Assembly (NCBI RefSeq): GCF_004795835.1
Contig: NZ_CP039249.1
Span: forward strand, 2,207,001-2,271,000
From: Sphingomonas sp. PAMC26645
GTDB taxonomy: Bacteria; Pseudomonadota; Alphaproteobacteria; Sphingomonadales; Sphingomonadaceae
DNA length: 64,000 nt
Direction of reading: 5' to 3'
Part shown: positions 35,221-45,912 of the stretch, piece by piece
How positions within the stretch are numbered: the stretch's first letter is position 1
Layout: each line of letters begins with the position of its first letter
Made by a program: the position numbers and the translations under genes
The notes under the pieces: generated by a model
Told to the model about the DNA's origin: nothing
What the model saw: only the letters and a program-made list of their open reading frames with translations
Database searches by the model: none

Positions 35221-35305
35221 CGTTCGGCTCTTTCAAATTAGCGGCGTGCGCCTGGAGGAGGCGGCGGGCCGTCAATTTCGTGGTCATGTCGACCCGTCCG
35301 AGAAA

Positions 35306-35324
35306 GCGTCGGAAACTACGCAGG
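35306..35324 (-). promoter_or_regulatory. FixJ-type box 12
   Basis: Reads CCTGCGTAGTTTCCGACGC on the minus strand toward the alcohol dehydrogenase, about 86 bases away. Confidence 0.75.
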
Positions 35325-35450
35325 TGCACGCGATTCCATCCTTGGATCGCGCAGGCCCTTAGACCATCGCTGCGGTCGGAAGTCGCGGCCTGCTCCCGAA
35401 GTCTGGCGCGGACCGCGCCCCGAGCCGAAAACCTCAGCTCGAGTCTCCGT

Positions 35451-35468
35451 TTAGGTAGTTCCCGACGG
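35451..35468 (+). promoter_or_regulatory. FixJ-type box 13
   Basis: Reads TTAGGTAGTTCCCGACGG on the plus strand toward the oleate hydratase, 109 bases away. With box 12 it forms a divergent pair about 127 bases apart. Confidence 0.75.
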
Positions 35469-35576
35469 TTCGCCCGCGCGGCGATCACGAGCATTGCTGA
35501 GACATCAAAGTGCGCCGGCTTGAATGAGTGGCGCCTCTACCGACTACGCCAGCTTTCCAAATTAGGTGCCTCTCTC

Positions 35577-37148
35577 ATGAGCAAATATTATTTCGTCGGC
35601 AGCGGCATTGCCTCGCTGGCGGGCGCCGTTTTTCTCATTCGAGATGGCGGCGTGTCCGGGAGCGACATCGTCATCTTCGAAGAAAGCCACCAGTTCGGGG
35701 GGGCCTTCGACGCGCATGGCGACGCCGAGAACGGCTATTTCATGAGCGGCAGCCGCATGTTCGAAGCGATGTACCAATGTACCTTCGACCTGCTGGCCTC
35801 GATCCCGTCGGCCACTAATCCCAACATTTCCGTCAAGGAAGAGACCGACCAGGCCAATGCCGAATGGCCGTGGCACAACAAGGTTCGGCTGGTCGACCGT
35901 GACGGGCATGTGCCGGACTTCCACACGATGGGTTTCAGCGAACGAGACCGGATTCAGCTCGTGGCGATCATGGCCGAACCGGAAGCACTGCTCGACGGCA
36001 AACGCATTACCGACTGCTTCGGCGACCATTTCTTCGAGACCAATTTCTGGTTCGAATGGTGCACGCTGTTCGCATTCGAGCGGTGGCATAGCGCGATCGA
36101 ATTCCGGCGCTATCTGCGACGCTTCGTCCACCATTTTTCGACGATCGATACGCAAGAAGGCATCTACCGGAGCCTGTACAATCAGTATGACAGCTTCGCC
36201 GTGCCCCTGACGAACTGGTTGAAAGATCATGAGGTCGACTTCCGTTTCGGGGTGCGGGTCGAAGACCTCAGCTTCGCCTCCGGCAGCGATGCGATCACGG
36301 TCACCGGCCTGGCGACCAGCAGCGATGGCGCCGCCGAGCGCATTCCGGTGGAGACCAGCGATCTGGTGTTCGTCACCAACGGCTCGATGACCGCCGACAA
36401 GACGTTCGGTTCGATGACCAAGGCGCCGGGCGTCAATCGCAGTGACTCCTCGGGGGCGTGGCGCTTGTGGGAGAAGCTGGCCGAGGGGCGCCCGCAGTTC
36501 GGCAACCCTGCGGCGTTCAACAGCGTGATCGCAGAGTCGTCGTGGATATCCTACACCGTCACCGTCAAGGACCCGCTGTTCCTCGAACTAATGGAGAAGT
36601 TCAGCGGACAGCCGGCCGGCATGGGCGGCCTGATCACGTTCAAGGATTCAAACTGGCTGATCACTATTTCGATCTACCATCAGCCGTTCTTCCCGGAGCA
36701 GCCCGAAGGTGTCGCGGTCTGGTGGGGGTATGGCCTGTTCCACGATCGCCCGGGCAACTTCGTCAAAAAGCCAATGGTCGAGTGCACCGGTGGCGAAATT
36801 CTCGAGGAAGTGCTCGGCCATTTGCACTTCGCGAGCGGCGATCAGGATGCCATCATGGCCGCTTCGAACTGCATCCCGTGCACCATGCCATACATCACCA
36901 GCCAGTTCATGGTCCGGACTGGCAAAGACCGGCCGCTGGTCGTTCCGGACGGCTCGACCAATCTCGCCTTTCTCGGTCAGTATGCCGAGCAGCCCGACGA
37001 CGTGGTTTTCACGGTCGAATATTCGGTGCGAAGCGCCATGACCGCCGTCTACTCCTTGCTCAAGCTGAACAAGAAGCCGCCGCCGGTCTACAAAGGGCTG
37101 CATAGCCCCCAGGTGATCGTCGACGCGATCCGGACAATGCACCGCTAG
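35577..37148 (+). CDS. ohyA: Oleate hydratase (MCRA family)
   Basis: FAD-dependent enzyme that adds water to the cis-9 double bond of unsaturated fatty acids, giving 10-hydroxy acids. The start MSKYYFVGSG was chosen because it begins the FAD fold directly and AGGTG lies upstream; a longer in-frame extension is arginine-rich and not protein-like. The 523-residue product has GSGIASLAGAVFLIRDGG (8-25), EESHQFGGAFDAHG, SGSRMFEAMYQCTFDLL, FWFEWCTLFAFERWHSAIEFRRY and SEQ-like C-terminus FTVEYSVRSAMTAVYSLL. FixJ-type box 13 precedes it. Changing membrane fatty acids or detoxifying free ones when oxygen falls is an inference. Confidence 0.92.
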   Translation: MSKYYFVGSGIASLAGAVFLIRDGGVSGSDIVIFEESHQFGGAFDAHGDAENGYFMSGSRMFEAMYQCTFDLLASIPSATNPNISVKEETDQANAEWPWHNKVRLVDRDGHVPDFHTMGFSERDRIQLVAIMAEPEALLDGKRITDCFGDHFFETNFWFEWCTLFAFERWHSAIEFRRYLRRFVHHFSTIDTQEGIYRSLYNQYDSFAVPLTNWLKDHEVDFRFGVRVEDLSFASGSDAITVTGLATSSDGAAERIPVETSDLVFVTNGSMTADKTFGSMTKAPGVNRSDSSGAWRLWEKLAEGRPQFGNPAAFNSVIAESSWISYTVTVKDPLFLELMEKFSGQPAGMGGLITFKDSNWLITISIYHQPFFPEQPEGVAVWWGYGLFHDRPGNFVKKPMVECTGGEILEEVLGHLHFASGDQDAIMAASNCIPCTMPYITSQFMVRTGKDRPLVVPDGSTNLAFLGQYAEQPDDVVFTVEYSVRSAMTAVYSLLKLNKKPPPVYKGLHSPQVIVDAIRTMHR

Positions 37149-37429
37149 GCGCCCACTATGGGCGCCGTTCTCGCGCAAACAGCCGGCGACAGGCACAGCA
37201 ACGGCTCGGCCAAGCTTCCCGGCTCCGCGTCACGCGAGCGAGTCTGGCGGCCGGCCACCTCGATCTCGAACAAACATAGGCACGGAAACGACGCCATGGT
37301 ACGGGCATGCATCACCAGAACGCTCCTGCAGGCGTCCCGTGACCGAGGGACGATAGCGCCCCCGCCTGCAAGTGCGAGGCTGGCGATGTTCTACAAGATG
37401 CTTCATATCCGTTCGATCGGCTGACCGGG

Positions 37430-38513
37430 GTGTCCACGACCCTTCCGGTTCGGAACCTCGACGAGGCCAATCGTCTCGCTCAGGCGATCGTGAACACGAT
37501 CCCCGAGCCGTTTCTCGTGCTCGACGCCGACCTGCGCGTGCTCGAGGCGAGCCGCTCCTTCTATAAAATCTTCATGGTCGAGCCCGCCCAGACCCAGGGC
37601 TGCCTGCTCTATGCGCTCGGAGACGGGCAGTGGGACATTCCGCGCCTGCGCGAGTTGCTCGAAACGATCCTTCCCGAACGGGTCGCGATGGACGGATTCG
37701 AAGTCGACCATGATTTTCCGGGGCTCGGTCACCGCGTCATGCTGCTCAACGCCCGCAAGGTTTTATACGACGAGAGCGACACGATGGCGATCCTGCTCGC
37801 GTTTCGAGACGTGACCGAGCGCCGCGCGATCGAGGCCGAAAAGGAGGCTCTGCTCAAACGATCGGAGGATCTGCGCCGCCAGAACGAGGTGCTGCTGCAG
37901 GAGATGAAGCACCGCGTCGCCAACAGTCTGCAGATTATCGCCAGCATCCTGCTGCTCAAGGCGCGGGCCGTGGCTTCCGACGAAACCCGCTTCCACCTAC
38001 GCGACGCGCACCAACGCGTGATGTCGGTCGCGGCTGTGCAGCAGCATCTCGATACGACCGACGGCATCGATCAGATCGAGGTCGCCACCTATCTCGCCAA
38101 GCTTTGCGCCGGACTCGGCTCGTCGATGGTCAGCGACTCCCAACCCGTCGCGATCGTTGTTACCTCGGACAAGGGCATGATACCGTCGGCTAAGGCCGTC
38201 AGCCTTGGGCTCATCGTCACCGAGCTCGTGATCAACGCCCCTTAAATACGCCTTCCCCGAGCAGAATGACGAAGCGTCGATCCGGGTCGGCTACACGATC
38301 GAGGACGGCCGTTGGGCGCTGATCGTGTCGGACAACGGAGCTGGCAAAGCGATCGACAAACCGGTGAAGACCGAAGGGGGGCTCGGCACGACAATCGTGG
38401 CGGCTTTGGCTAAGCAACTGGATGCCAAGGTCTGCACGGCGTCTGATGCGACCGGCTATTCGGTCACGGTCGGTCAGGCGATCCAGCCTGTCGCCCAGCG
38501 ACCGGCGGGGTAG
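37430..38513 (+). pseudogene. PAS-HisKA_2 sensor histidine kinase, frameshifted
   Basis: The first 271 codons (GTG start) encode a PAS-like domain at about 15-130 (VNTIPEPFLVLDADLRVLEASRSF; FRDVTERRAIE) and a kinase box VLLQEMKHRVANSLQIIASIL with H161. The frame then ends early at NAP-stop. One base over, the protein continues as LKYAFPEQNDEASIRVGY...VSDNGAGK...GGLGTTIV, the rest of the ATPase domain. Removing one C from the CCCC run at 38,238-38,241 restores TELVINALKYAFPE, the normal motif. So this is either a recent null mutation or a read error. It precedes a receiver-domain gene. Confidence 0.85.
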
Positions 38514-38644
38514 ACGCTATGCCGCAGAAATCTGACCGATAATTGTCATCATCCCGGCTCATCCGCCACTTGGCGCGTTGGGTAACTATAGCAGCACGGG
38601 CGCATCGCGCTCCATCGCGCCCCCGACCAAGGTATCGATTCATC

Positions 38645-39040
38645 GTGACCAATGACGTACTGATTCTCGTAGTCGATGACGAAGCGCTCATCGAAGAGCT
38701 CGTTGTCTCGGGCCTCGAAGATGCCGGGTATACGGTGGTGGCTGCACAGTCTGCCGAGTACGCTATCGCACTGTTGGAGCAGACCGAAACAGTCTTCCGC
38801 GTGATCGTGACCGATGTGAACCTTGTTCCGCACAAGCTTACCGGATGGGACGTCGCCCGCCGCGCGCGCGAGCTGACCGCCGACATCCCGATTGTCTACA
38901 TGTCGGGAGCGAGCGGTCAGGACTGGACGGCTAACGGCGTTCCCAACAGCATTATGATCGCCAAGCCGTTCGTAAACGGTCAGATCGTCACGGCCGTGTC
39001 GCACCTGCTCAACGCGAGCGGCCCGAGCCACACCGAGTAA
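38645..39040 (+). CDS. Stand-alone response regulator receiver
   Basis: Single CheY-like receiver of 131 residues without an output domain; GTG start. The acidic pair is VVDDEA (D11-D12), the phosphoacceptor D57 in IVTDVNL, the conserved Ser in YMSGAS and Lys in MIAKPF, so the active site looks complete. It follows the frameshifted kinase by about 130 bases and is its natural partner. If the kinase is truly broken, another kinase must supply phosphate. Confidence 0.85.
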   Translation: MTNDVLILVVDDEALIEELVVSGLEDAGYTVVAAQSAEYAIALLEQTETVFRVIVTDVNLVPHKLTGWDVARRARELTADIPIVYMSGASGQDWTANGVPNSIMIAKPFVNGQIVTAVSHLLNASGPSHTE

Positions 39041-39093
39041 CGCGGTACCGGAGAGGACCGAGCATAGCGCCCGTTTCCCCTCCGGCAGGCTAA

Positions 39094-39819
39094 TTACGCG
39101 CCCACCGCCAGTTCGGTAGCATGGCGCGGATATGGGGCGATGGTCGCGGTATCGTCGTGCGTTCCCGCCAGCGTGCTGGCAAAGCCGTGGTTCACGTCGC
39201 GGTGGTGTGCTTCGTCGGCTCTGACGACGAGTACAACGTCGCGCAATGTCGCGTCATCCGGCATCTGCCAATAGTGGCGCGCGATCGCGGGTGCGGCAAC
39301 GTTTGGCGACCGACCTTCGTCGATTTCCTGGAGATAGAGCGTGTAGCTGGTGACTGCCTCTTCTTCGAAATAGCCGACGACACGGTGTGCAGTGCGTGAG
39401 GAGAGGAGGTACAGTACCGAGAATCCCACCAGAAACACGCCCTGTACGCCGAGGATCACCATGCGCTCGAACCAAGTCGGCTTGGCGATCTCGATGAACG
39501 TCATGAGATGCATCCGCTCATTTTCGGCCTCTTCCATCAATGTGCGGATCCAGCCTTCGTCGTCGCGCATCCAACGCAGACAGTTCAGATGGGTGAACAT
39601 GGCGCCCACCATCCCTGGGACAGCAGCGACTGTTTCGAGGACGATCGCGCGGTGCCCGTAACGCTTGGCGAAGAACGTGTCCGCGCTGAGCCGCAGGAGC
39701 TTGGTGAACCCAAGCGCGAAATGATCGGAGAAGCCCTTGGCGACATGATGGATGACGGGTTCGGCGGCGCGCTCCTCGACCAGTGCCCGTGCGTCCGGGC
39801 TGAGGATGGAATTGACCAT
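39094..39819 (-). CDS. aox: Alternative oxidase (ubiquinol oxidase, di-iron)
   Basis: Cyanide-insensitive terminal oxidase that reduces oxygen with ubiquinol without pumping protons. The 241-residue protein has the di-iron ligands of the family: E62 in [12 protein letters not shown]101 and H104 in [14 protein letters not shown]153 in [10 protein letters not shown], and E203 and H206 in [12 protein letters not shown]. Hydrophobic stretches at about 60-80 and 120-140 fit the monotopic membrane attachment. A clear GGAAG precedes ATG. Its location among low-oxygen genes suggests a role in redox overflow or recovery from hypoxia. No exact FixJ-type box is upstream, so it may be regulated separately. 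Confidence 0.94.
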   Translation of the reverse strand: MVNSILSPDARALVEERAAEPVIHHVAKGFSDHFALGFTKLLRLSADTFFAKRYGHRAIVLETVAAVPGMVGAMFTHLNCLRWMRDDEGWIRTLMEEAENERMHLMTFIEIAKPTWFERMVILGVQGVFLVGFSVLYLLSSRTAHRVVGYFEEEAVTSYTLYLQEIDEGRSPNVAAPAIARHYWQMPDDATLRDVVLVVRADEAHHRDVNHGFASTLAGTHDDTATIAPYPRHATELAVGA

Positions 39820-40071
39820 GTCCGTCTTCCTAAATGGCAGCGCCTACCGGGTTGGCGGCGCGATCAGCGTGAGCGAGCAGGAGCTGATCGTTCCTCGATC
39901 GTGTAGGCGGAAACCTGGCCAGCGCGCAGGCTCGGCTAACACGTAGAACTTCTCGCTTCGGCCTACCGCCCGCTCGCCCCAGTCCGCTTCAGGGCGACTT
40001 AGGCCCAGGCCCGCCGTGCGGCTCCTGCTGCGATAGGCACGCGCCGGATGGCGCGTTGCACGGTGTCAAAG

Positions 40072-41733
<1,662 letters not shown>

Positions 41734-42381
41734 TCAGGCGACGATCAGGTCGTTCTCGACGCTCGTCGCCCCGGGGGCGCCCCAGGCGGTCGATCCCGCA
41801 GTCCAGCGCTCGCTCGACGAGTGGACCGTCCCGGTCAGCTTGACCTTACCGCCACTCGCAGTGACCTTGACCTTGTCCGGATCGAACCACGAACGATGCA
41901 GCGCGGTATTGATATCCGCGCTGATGTTGACCGCATCGGGCTTCGGCTTGATCGTCGTCAGGTCGGAAACCCCGACTACGCCGTAAAGGCCGCGCACCGC
42001 ACGCTCCGCGGCTTCCTTTTGGAAATGCCACTCGACCTCGCCCGAGAGCGTGACCCATCCCTTTTCGACCCGCACCTTGATGGCGTCGGCGGGCACCGAT
42101 ACGTCCCAGATGAGGTGATCGATCGCCACGCGGGCGATCTCCTCGTCGCTACGCTCGGCGGAGAAGTGGATGCGGACCTCCATCTCCTGCACGACGCCCT
42201 TCACGCCCTTCACGCGCGTTGCTGCGACGGTCGCGGCATGCTTTTCGAGATAGTTCGAGACGTGTCCGGTCAGCGTCACGATGCCGGCGTCGGCGATCAC
42301 ACCGATATGGGCCGCGTTGATGCTCGGCTCCCACGCGAATTCGGCGAGAACGGCTTCCTGGAGTTGACGATCCTGAGACAT
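41734..42381 (-). CDS. BON-domain protein with three BON repeats
   Basis: A 215-residue cytoplasmic or periplasmic-associated protein, without signal peptide, made of three BON domains (about 5-70, 76-145, 150-215). Repeating elements are GIVTLTGHVSNYLEKHAATVAATRVKGVKGV, GWVTLSGEVEWHFQKEAAERAVRGLYGVVGV and GKVKLTGTVHSSSERWTA. GGAGAATTT precedes the chosen ATG. BON proteins bind phospholipid or stabilise envelopes under stress. FixJ-type box 14 lies about 136 bases upstream, so it belongs to the low-oxygen regulon. Confidence 0.9.
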   Translation of the reverse strand: MSQDRQLQEAVLAEFAWEPSINAAHIGVIADAGIVTLTGHVSNYLEKHAATVAATRVKGVKGVVQEMEVRIHFSAERSDEEIARVAIDHLIWDVSVPADAIKVRVEKGWVTLSGEVEWHFQKEAAERAVRGLYGVVGVSDLTTIKPKPDAVNISADINTALHRSWFDPDKVKVTASGGKVKLTGTVHSSSERWTAGSTAWGAPGATSVENDLIVA

Positions 42382-42516
42382 AAATTCTCCTGTCATATCG
42401 GATGAGCCAACGCGGACGATCGCGCCGACCAGTTGCTCCGGATCGTTCTTGGCTGGGCACGTTCTCAGCCGGATCAACCGGAAGCTCGAATGTAGAATAG
42501 CGCTCACACACCGATA

Positions 42517-42536
42517 GCTTCGGGAAGTACTTAAAG
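42517..42536 (-). promoter_or_regulatory. FixJ-type box 14
   Basis: Reads CTTTAAGTACTTCCCGAAGC on the minus strand toward the BON-domain gene, about 136 bases away. The least typical 5' half of the set. Confidence 0.65.
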
Positions 42537-42663
42537 ACTGAGGAGCACAGCCCTGGAGACCCTTATGAGGCGTCGGTACTGGCAGGCGGGGGCGACGGGC
42601 GGGGGAAACGATCACCGTCCGCTTGCGCGTCCCGAGCGTTCAGCTAGCCTGCGATCGCTGGGC

Positions 42664-43215
42664 TCAAGCCCAGGACGGTATCACCGGATCCGGCCCCGCG
42701 GCGGACGTAAGGTTGCGTGTGACGATCACCGTCGATGGATCGCCTGGGTCGGATACAACGCTGAACCCCATGTCGCGTTCGACGGCGATCGCCATATGGT
42801 TGTCTCGGCTCTCGATCGACTGCAGCGTCTTGATGCCCTTGGCTTCGGCGTAGCGCGCGACATGGTCGAGCAAGGTCTACCCGAGACCCTTGTTCTTGAA
42901 ATTCTTGTGGATTGCGATCGCGACTTCCCCGCGGGCCATCGCCGCGTCGCACGCCAGCATGGCGGTCGCGATCATCGTCGAGCCGTCTTCGGTAAAAGCC
43001 AGGAAGTCCTCGGTTTGACGATGGTCGACCTGAGTGAGCGCAGCAATCTGGCTGTCGCCTACGACGGTCAACCCGGTCAGAAACCGGAACCGGAGATCTT
43101 CCCGCGTCACATGGGTGAAGAACTCGGCGACCGTGCCTGCGTCTGCCGGGCGCGCCGGGCGGACGTGCAGTCGGAAACCGGTTCGTGTCGTGAGGTGTTG
43201 GTTACAATCATCCAT
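42664..43215 (-). pseudogene. GNAT acetyltransferase with in-frame amber stop
   Basis: The N-terminal part (MDDCNQHLTTRTGFRLHVRPARPADAG, ATAMLACDAAMARGEVAIAIHKNFKNKGLG) is a GNAT fold, with the acetyl-CoA loop expected at KNKGLGxxLL. Exactly there a TAG interrupts GLG-stop-TLLDHVARYAEAKGIKTL, and the same frame then continues to the natural end (MAIAVERDMGFSVVSDPGD). A single base change (for example TGG to TAG) would explain it. The reading frame is otherwise intact, so the loss may be recent. An inverted FixJ-type box lies about 116 bases upstream. Confidence 0.8.
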
Positions 43216-43330
43216 CTGCCTATTCCCCGATTTGCGCGGCCTGACATGCACGCCAGCCTTGCGAATGCCGGGCTGTCGCCGCGGCGATGCGTTTCACGTC
43301 TTGGTCTAATCACCACCGTGCCTGGTGTAG

Positions 43331-43347
43331 TTGCGTAGTTTCCGATG
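43331..43347 (+). promoter_or_regulatory. FixJ-type box 15
   Basis: Reads TTGCGTAGTTTCCGATG on the plus strand. No clear gene lies ahead before box 16; behind it, inverted, is the acetyltransferase pseudogene start at about 116 bases. Confidence 0.6.
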
Positions 43348-43510
43348 GGTACCGAACCGCGGATGGTGCGCCTCACGATCCGAGGCAGCCTCGCGGCCCG
43401 CGCGGCACGCACGCGTGGCGACCATCGCTCGCTGGAGAGGAGTCCGCGACGAAGGAATTTCGTTCGCCGGTGTTCATGACCGGCCCAGCTTCGCGAAGGC
43501 GCTGTCGGTC

Positions 43511-43527
43511 TGCGTACTTTCCGAGCC
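43511..43527 (+). promoter_or_regulatory. FixJ-type box 16
   Basis: Reads TGCGTACTTTCCGAGCC on the plus strand toward the porin, about 230 bases away, the longest spacing of the set. Confidence 0.6.
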
Positions 43528-43757
43528 TGTGCGAACCGCATGGTTCCCTGTCTAGATCGTCGGGCCAACGACCTAACCCGTAACAGGACCGCCGAACATG
43601 CAGTTCGACCATCCGGGCCTGCCCGCGCTCTACCTCTCAAAAACAGGCTGATTTCTCGGGCGAGATCTTTCGCGGCCAACATCAGCAATCCGTGCGGCTG
43701 CTCGTGACGGGCCGTGAACGTCCTCGGTCGTCACCGAATGCCATGAAGGACGACCCT

Positions 43758-45248
43758 ATGTTCGCGACACGAAATCGTTGGACGGTGCTCGCCGCATTCG
43801 CCGCGGGTCTTGTTCCAATGCTCGGCGAGTCGAGCGCGTTAGCGCAGGCCGTCGCTTCAGATCCCGTTTCGGCGGCTAGCGCAGTGAGCATCCCGACACC
43901 GGCGGCACCACAAGCCGAAATCCTACCAGGCGGTCGTCCTGGCCCATCCGGGGTGCTCCAGCTGTTTCGTTGGACCGAGGATTGGTCTGCCCCGCCCGCG
44001 CCGGGTACGCCTCTAGTCGACAGGATCCGACATATCCCGCTTGGTTCGAGCGATACCTACCTCTCGCTCGGAGGAGAGATACGCGCCTATTATACCGATT
44101 GGCAGCACTCCGCGCTCGGCTTGCGCGCGGCTGATGATAACGACCCGCTGCAGCTCAGACTTCGCTTGCTTGCCGATCTTCATATCGGTCCGCATGTGCG
44201 GGCGTTCGTGGAAGTTGGCGACAATCGGGAATTCGGCGCGCAGTTCGCGACACTTCCCAATCGCGGCAGGCTCAATCTCCAGCAGGCGTTCATCGACCTG
44301 ACGCTACCGCTCGGTAATTCGGGATCGATCACGCTACGGCCCGGTCGCTTCGAGATGCCGCTCGGCAACAACAAGCTTGTGAGCGTGCGCGACGCCATGA
44401 ACGAACGCTTCACCTATCAGGGGCTGCGCGCCACCTACATCCTTCACGGCAGTCTAAGCGTCGATGTGTTCGCAGTGCGGCCGGTCAGTCTCAAGCCCGG
44501 AACGTTCAACGACGGCCCGAGCCATGTGAGTTCGTTTCGCGGCGTCTATGTCAGTGCCGCCAAGGGGCCGTTCGGGCTGGGCACCGACGCCTATTGGTAT
44601 AGGCTCGACCGGGAGGTAGCGGTGCTTGGTCCGCGCAGCGGTGAAGATCGCCGCAACACCTGGGGCATGCGAGCGTGGAAACGCACCTCGAACTGGGATC
44701 TTGATGTAGAGGGCGCGTATCAAACCGGCACTTTTGGCAGTAGGGACATTGCCGCTTGGGCAGTTATGTTCGAAAGCGGCGTGACCCTTTCCAAGACCGC
44801 GATGACTCCGAGGCTTGGCCTGCGCGCAAATGTGTTCAGCGGAAATCACGATCCCAGCGGGAAGGCCAGCGGAACATTCGTCCCGGCGTTTCCTCGGTTC
44901 GGCCTGATCAGCGAGGCAGCCTTCTTCAACCTGTCCAACCTCATGGACATCTATCCGTCTCTAACGCTCAGTCCTCATCGCGACATCACCGTAACAGTGG
45001 GGCCCGACTTCTTGTGGCGAAACAGCCGCGCAGACGGCATCTATATCGGCGCGACCGGCGCTGCGTTCGCGGCATATGGCTCGGGTCGGTTCACCGGCAC
45101 CGACCTTAATCTTCAGGCGAACTGGCAAGCCACCAAGCACTTGCAATTTACGCTATATGAAACCTTCTTTTCCGCCAGCGGCTCGTTAACGAGCTACGGC
45201 GGCAAGAACGGCAATTATCTCGGCATCCAGTCAGACTTCAAGTTTTAG
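43758..45248 (+). CDS. Alginate-export-type outer membrane beta-barrel protein
   Basis: Outer-membrane channel of 496 residues. The start MFATRNRW follows AAGGA by 7 bases; the signal peptide runs to about AALA in GESSALAQA (residue 30). The barrel region from about 70 on alternates hydrophobic and polar residues, with LSLGGEIRAYYTDWQ, LRLRLLADLHIGPHVRAFVEVGDNREFG, GRFEMPLGNNKLVSVRDAMNERFTYQG and a final strand ending in Phe (LGIQSDFKF), the usual barrel-assembly signal. Similar proteins are annotated as alginate export family. Substrate is unknown. Two FixJ-type boxes lie upstream, so it may release fermentation products or polymers. Confidence 0.86.
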   Translation: MFATRNRWTVLAAFAAGLVPMLGESSALAQAVASDPVSAASAVSIPTPAAPQAEILPGGRPGPSGVLQLFRWTEDWSAPPAPGTPLVDRIRHIPLGSSDTYLSLGGEIRAYYTDWQHSALGLRAADDNDPLQLRLRLLADLHIGPHVRAFVEVGDNREFGAQFATLPNRGRLNLQQAFIDLTLPLGNSGSITLRPGRFEMPLGNNKLVSVRDAMNERFTYQGLRATYILHGSLSVDVFAVRPVSLKPGTFNDGPSHVSSFRGVYVSAAKGPFGLGTDAYWYRLDREVAVLGPRSGEDRRNTWGMRAWKRTSNWDLDVEGAYQTGTFGSRDIAAWAVMFESGVTLSKTAMTPRLGLRANVFSGNHDPSGKASGTFVPAFPRFGLISEAAFFNLSNLMDIYPSLTLSPHRDITVTVGPDFLWRNSRADGIYIGATGAAFAAYGSGRFTGTDLNLQANWQATKHLQFTLYETFFSASGSLTSYGGKNGNYLGIQSDFKF

Positions 45249-45525
45249 CGCGCCGTTATGACAGCCTTGAACCGCATCCGGGTACCACGTGATTAGCTGA
45301 ATCAATATAACTGAGGCTCGTCACCGGAGACAGTTGCGCGAAGATTGCCTCCAAGCGTCATTCCAATCGTCGTGATGTTTAGGCTCGCGGCATACGAGCT
45401 CACGACCGTTTGCCTCAAGATGATCTCGCGCCTCGTCTCGCCCGAGCTGTTCGCAATGGGCAACCGCACGGAAGCACAGGACTGCTGTGAAGGTCGCGAT
45501 AGGGTAAGCATGGGCGCATCAAACG

Positions 45526-45912
45526 CTAGCGAATATGCTCTACCTTGAGACCCTTGACCTTCACCTTTTTCCATTCGCGATCCGCCGTAAGGGCAGGAAC
45601 ATCGAGCTGCATGGCTAGGGCCAAGCAAGAACGATCACCAAGCCCGCGTCCAAACTCCCGTGTCTGTCCGTGAAGGCCTGCGGCCGCATAGGCCGCTTCG
45701 GCATCGTGCGCCCGAACATCAAGGCGAAGCTCGCCAAGGAGTTCGCGGACGGTCGGGTCGTTAAGTCCACTCAGGAGCATTTCTTTGATCACTTCTTGGA
45801 GGTTGACGGCGGAAATCGCAGCTCGCCCAATATGTGGTACGACCTTGTCGGCACCCGGTTCATCCCGGATGAGCGCCAAAACCGCAGACGCATCCAAAAC
45901 AACCGACGTCAT
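45526..45912 (-). CDS. vapC: PIN-domain toxin, VapC family
   Basis: Ribonuclease toxin of 128 residues. The N-terminal strand VVLDASAVLALIRDEPGA gives the first acidic residue (D7), NLQEVIKEM the Glu, and GDRSCLALAMQLDVPALTADREW the C-terminal acidic residues, as in PIN folds. The ATG overlaps the antitoxin stop (ATGA), the usual antitoxin-first order. It lies at the edge of the putative integrated region, where such addiction modules are frequent. Confidence 0.9.
   Translation of the reverse strand: MTSVVLDASAVLALIRDEPGADKVVPHIGRAAISAVNLQEVIKEMLLSGLNDPTVRELLGELRLDVRAHDAEAAYAAAGLHGQTREFGRGLGDRSCLALAMQLDVPALTADREWKKVKVKGLKVEHIR

Larger units (their letters stand above)
43216..43757. promoter_or_regulatory. 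Intergenic region with FixJ-type boxes 15 and 16
   Basis: A 542-base region between the acetyltransferase pseudogene (minus) and the porin (plus), with two boxes both on the plus strand, 180 bases apart. A frame of 38 basic codons (43,362-43,478) and one of 17 codons (43,598-43,651) were seen between and after the boxes but cannot be supported as genes. Confidence 0.5.

Noticed and set aside
35118..35576. A 150-residue N-terminal extension of the oleate hydratase.
   Set aside because: It is Arg-rich, contains the FixJ-type boxes and promoter, and precedes a complete FAD fold with its own ribosome site.
37158..37424. An 88-codon frame between oleate hydratase and the frameshifted kinase.
   Set aside because: Composition resembles shadow frames and no ribosome site is seen.
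39930..39960. ACACGTAGAACTTCTCG before the alternative oxidase, loosely like the FixJ-type box.
   Set aside because: It breaks the consensus at several core positions (extra A, TTCTC for TTCCC), so it was not counted.
43362..43478. A basic 38-codon frame between boxes 15 and 16.
   Set aside because: No ribosome site and Arg-rich composition typical of non-coding high-GC sequence; kept only as a note.
45302..45511. A 69-codon minus-strand frame after vapC.
   Set aside because: No ribosome site, no recognisable family and no clear link with vapBC; could not be supported.
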